From positions 186,001-250,000 of the forward strand of contig VFIW01000020.1 in NCBI GenBank assembly GCA_006386115.1: a stretch of 64,000 nt of DNA, given 5' to 3'. The notes under the pieces are model-generated. The model was not told where the DNA came from and made no database searches. It saw nothing but the letters and a program-made list of their open reading frames with translations. Shown in pieces: positions 62,996 through 64,000 of this stretch; the first letter of the stretch is position 1; each line of letters begins with the position of its first letter. This stretch comes from Globisporangium splendens. Its lineage: Eukaryota > Oomycota > Peronosporomycetes > Pythiales > Pythiaceae. The position numbers and the translations under genes were made by a program.

Positions 62996-64000
62996 ATGGC
63001 ATCTTCCAAGGAGACCACTCCACTGGTCAAGCCCGTCCCAGCACCAGCGATCGCCTCCACCAAACGCAGCCGCATCATCAAGGCTGTGATTGTAGCTACG
63101 CTTCTGCTCGGCCTCGTCGCGCTCATCGCTGTGTGGACCAAGTCGACGTCAAAGACAACGAGCAGCGTCGCGGGCACGGCCAGCGAAGGAGGCGACTATG
63201 TCTGCGGAACCACCAAGAACGAAGGCGGGTACATCAAGCTCGCAAACAAGAAAGACGGCCACTACTTCTACTGGTTCTTCGAATCGAAGAGCGAGCCGAG
63301 TAAAGACCCGCTTGTGATCTGGCTCACGGGCGGACCGGGCGGCTCGAGCATGATCGGACTAATGATGGAGAACGGACCGTGCAGCGTGCTGCCAGACCTC
63401 TCGACCAAGGCGAACCCGTACTCGTGGAACAACCAAGCCAACTACATCTGGCTCGAGCAGCCCCTGGACGTCGGATTTTCGTACGGAGCAGTGGAAGATC
63501 GGGACGTGAACGAGACGAACGTGGGCGAGAACATGTACTGGTTCCTGCAGGGCTTTATCGACAAGCACCCAGAGTTCGACGGACGTGAGTTCTTCATCAC
63601 GGGAGAGAGCTACGGCGGCCACTACGTTCCAGGCGCAGCGCGTTACATCTGGGAGCAAAACAAGTTAGGCGATGCGCAACCAGGAAAGCACCGAATCAAT
63701 TTGCAGGGTATTGCGATCGGCAATGGTTGGGTCAACCCTGTCGTTCAGGTATGTCTGTGTTGTTTTGTTGATATTGTCCCTGAAACGCCAAAGCATGTTT
63801 TGATTTACCGAGTCGTTTCTTGATGTATTACAGTATATCCACAGCATTGACATGACCGACAACGTCTACAACATCACGTTGATCAACGATACCCAGATTG
63901 CTCAGATACAGAAGGACACTGACATGTGCGTGAAAATGGTGCATCAGTGCCAAGCAGATCTCTCAAACAGCACGCTATGCATCGACGCCGAGGGTTTTTG
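62996..64000 (+). CDS. Serine carboxypeptidase (S10) copy 5, with intron, 3' end outside window
   Basis: Exon 1 62996-63748 starts [19 protein letters not shown] anchor [18 protein letters not shown]. The intron 63749-63833 (85 bp, GTATGT...TTACAG) splits [11 protein letters not shown]. Exon 2 runs to the window edge ([17 protein letters not shown]). The nucleophile motif [10 protein letters not shown] is intact. The oxyanion motif is GGPGGSS rather than GGPGCSS, a change at a Cys kept in the other copies. Asp and His motifs lie beyond the window. It is divergent from copy 4. Confidence 0.9.

Overview
The window reads as nuclear DNA of an oomycete (Peronosporales/Pythiales-like). Gene models are compact, introns are short (mostly 65-130 nt) with GT-AG borders, and at least four genes carry the oomycete-type core promoter, a TCATTC-type initiator followed at once by a CAATTTGC-type flanking element. 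The gene set fits: a jouberin/AHI1-like ciliary protein (so probably a zoospore-forming lineage), expanded secreted or membrane-anchored papain-like and serine-carboxypeptidase families, and retroelement debris. No species can be named from the sequence alone.

Left third (1-23.1 kb): mostly single-copy housekeeping and regulatory genes. In order: the 3' part of a myotubularin phosphatase; a CMTR1-type mRNA cap-1 methyltransferase; a composite gene joining three UHM-type RRMs to an SBP2-type L7Ae (SECIS-binding) domain; a large LamG-like protein of unknown role; an unrecognised helical (ARM/HEAT-like) protein; a heat shock factor; a CDC6/ORC1-type AAA+ replication initiator with E2F and CCAAT motifs upstream; an M48 metallopeptidase; and a fumarylacetoacetase-family enzyme.

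Middle (23.1-36.9 kb): accessory and duplicated. Two papain-like protease genes face each other as a 1617-bp, indel-free, almost identical inverted repeat. Between them lies a damaged serine carboxypeptidase. A third, diverged protease follows a 3.7-kb gene-poor stretch holding minor repeats.

Right-centre (36.9-55 kb): a 1285-aa PH-domain protein; an LRR-IQ-WW-EF-hand protein; the AHI1 homologue; a six-exon LpxA-type acyltransferase with a mitochondrial-type leader; a seven-TM protein ending in a class III nucleotidyl cyclase domain; and a complete 11-exon telomerase reverse transcriptase (TERT), whose reading frame closes exactly across all proposed introns (1189 aa).

Right end (55.3-64 kb): a cluster of four serine carboxypeptidase paralogues, the last cut by the window edge, interrupted by an RNase H retroelement relic and LTR-like fragments.

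The most interesting items are the UHM x3 + SBP2 fusion, the 7TM-cyclase with altered active-site residues, the TERT gene with an unusual motif C, the gene-conversion-like protease inverted repeat, and the decayed carboxypeptidase. Exon borders were placed by eye; those of the LamG, ARM-like and AHI1 genes remain approximate.
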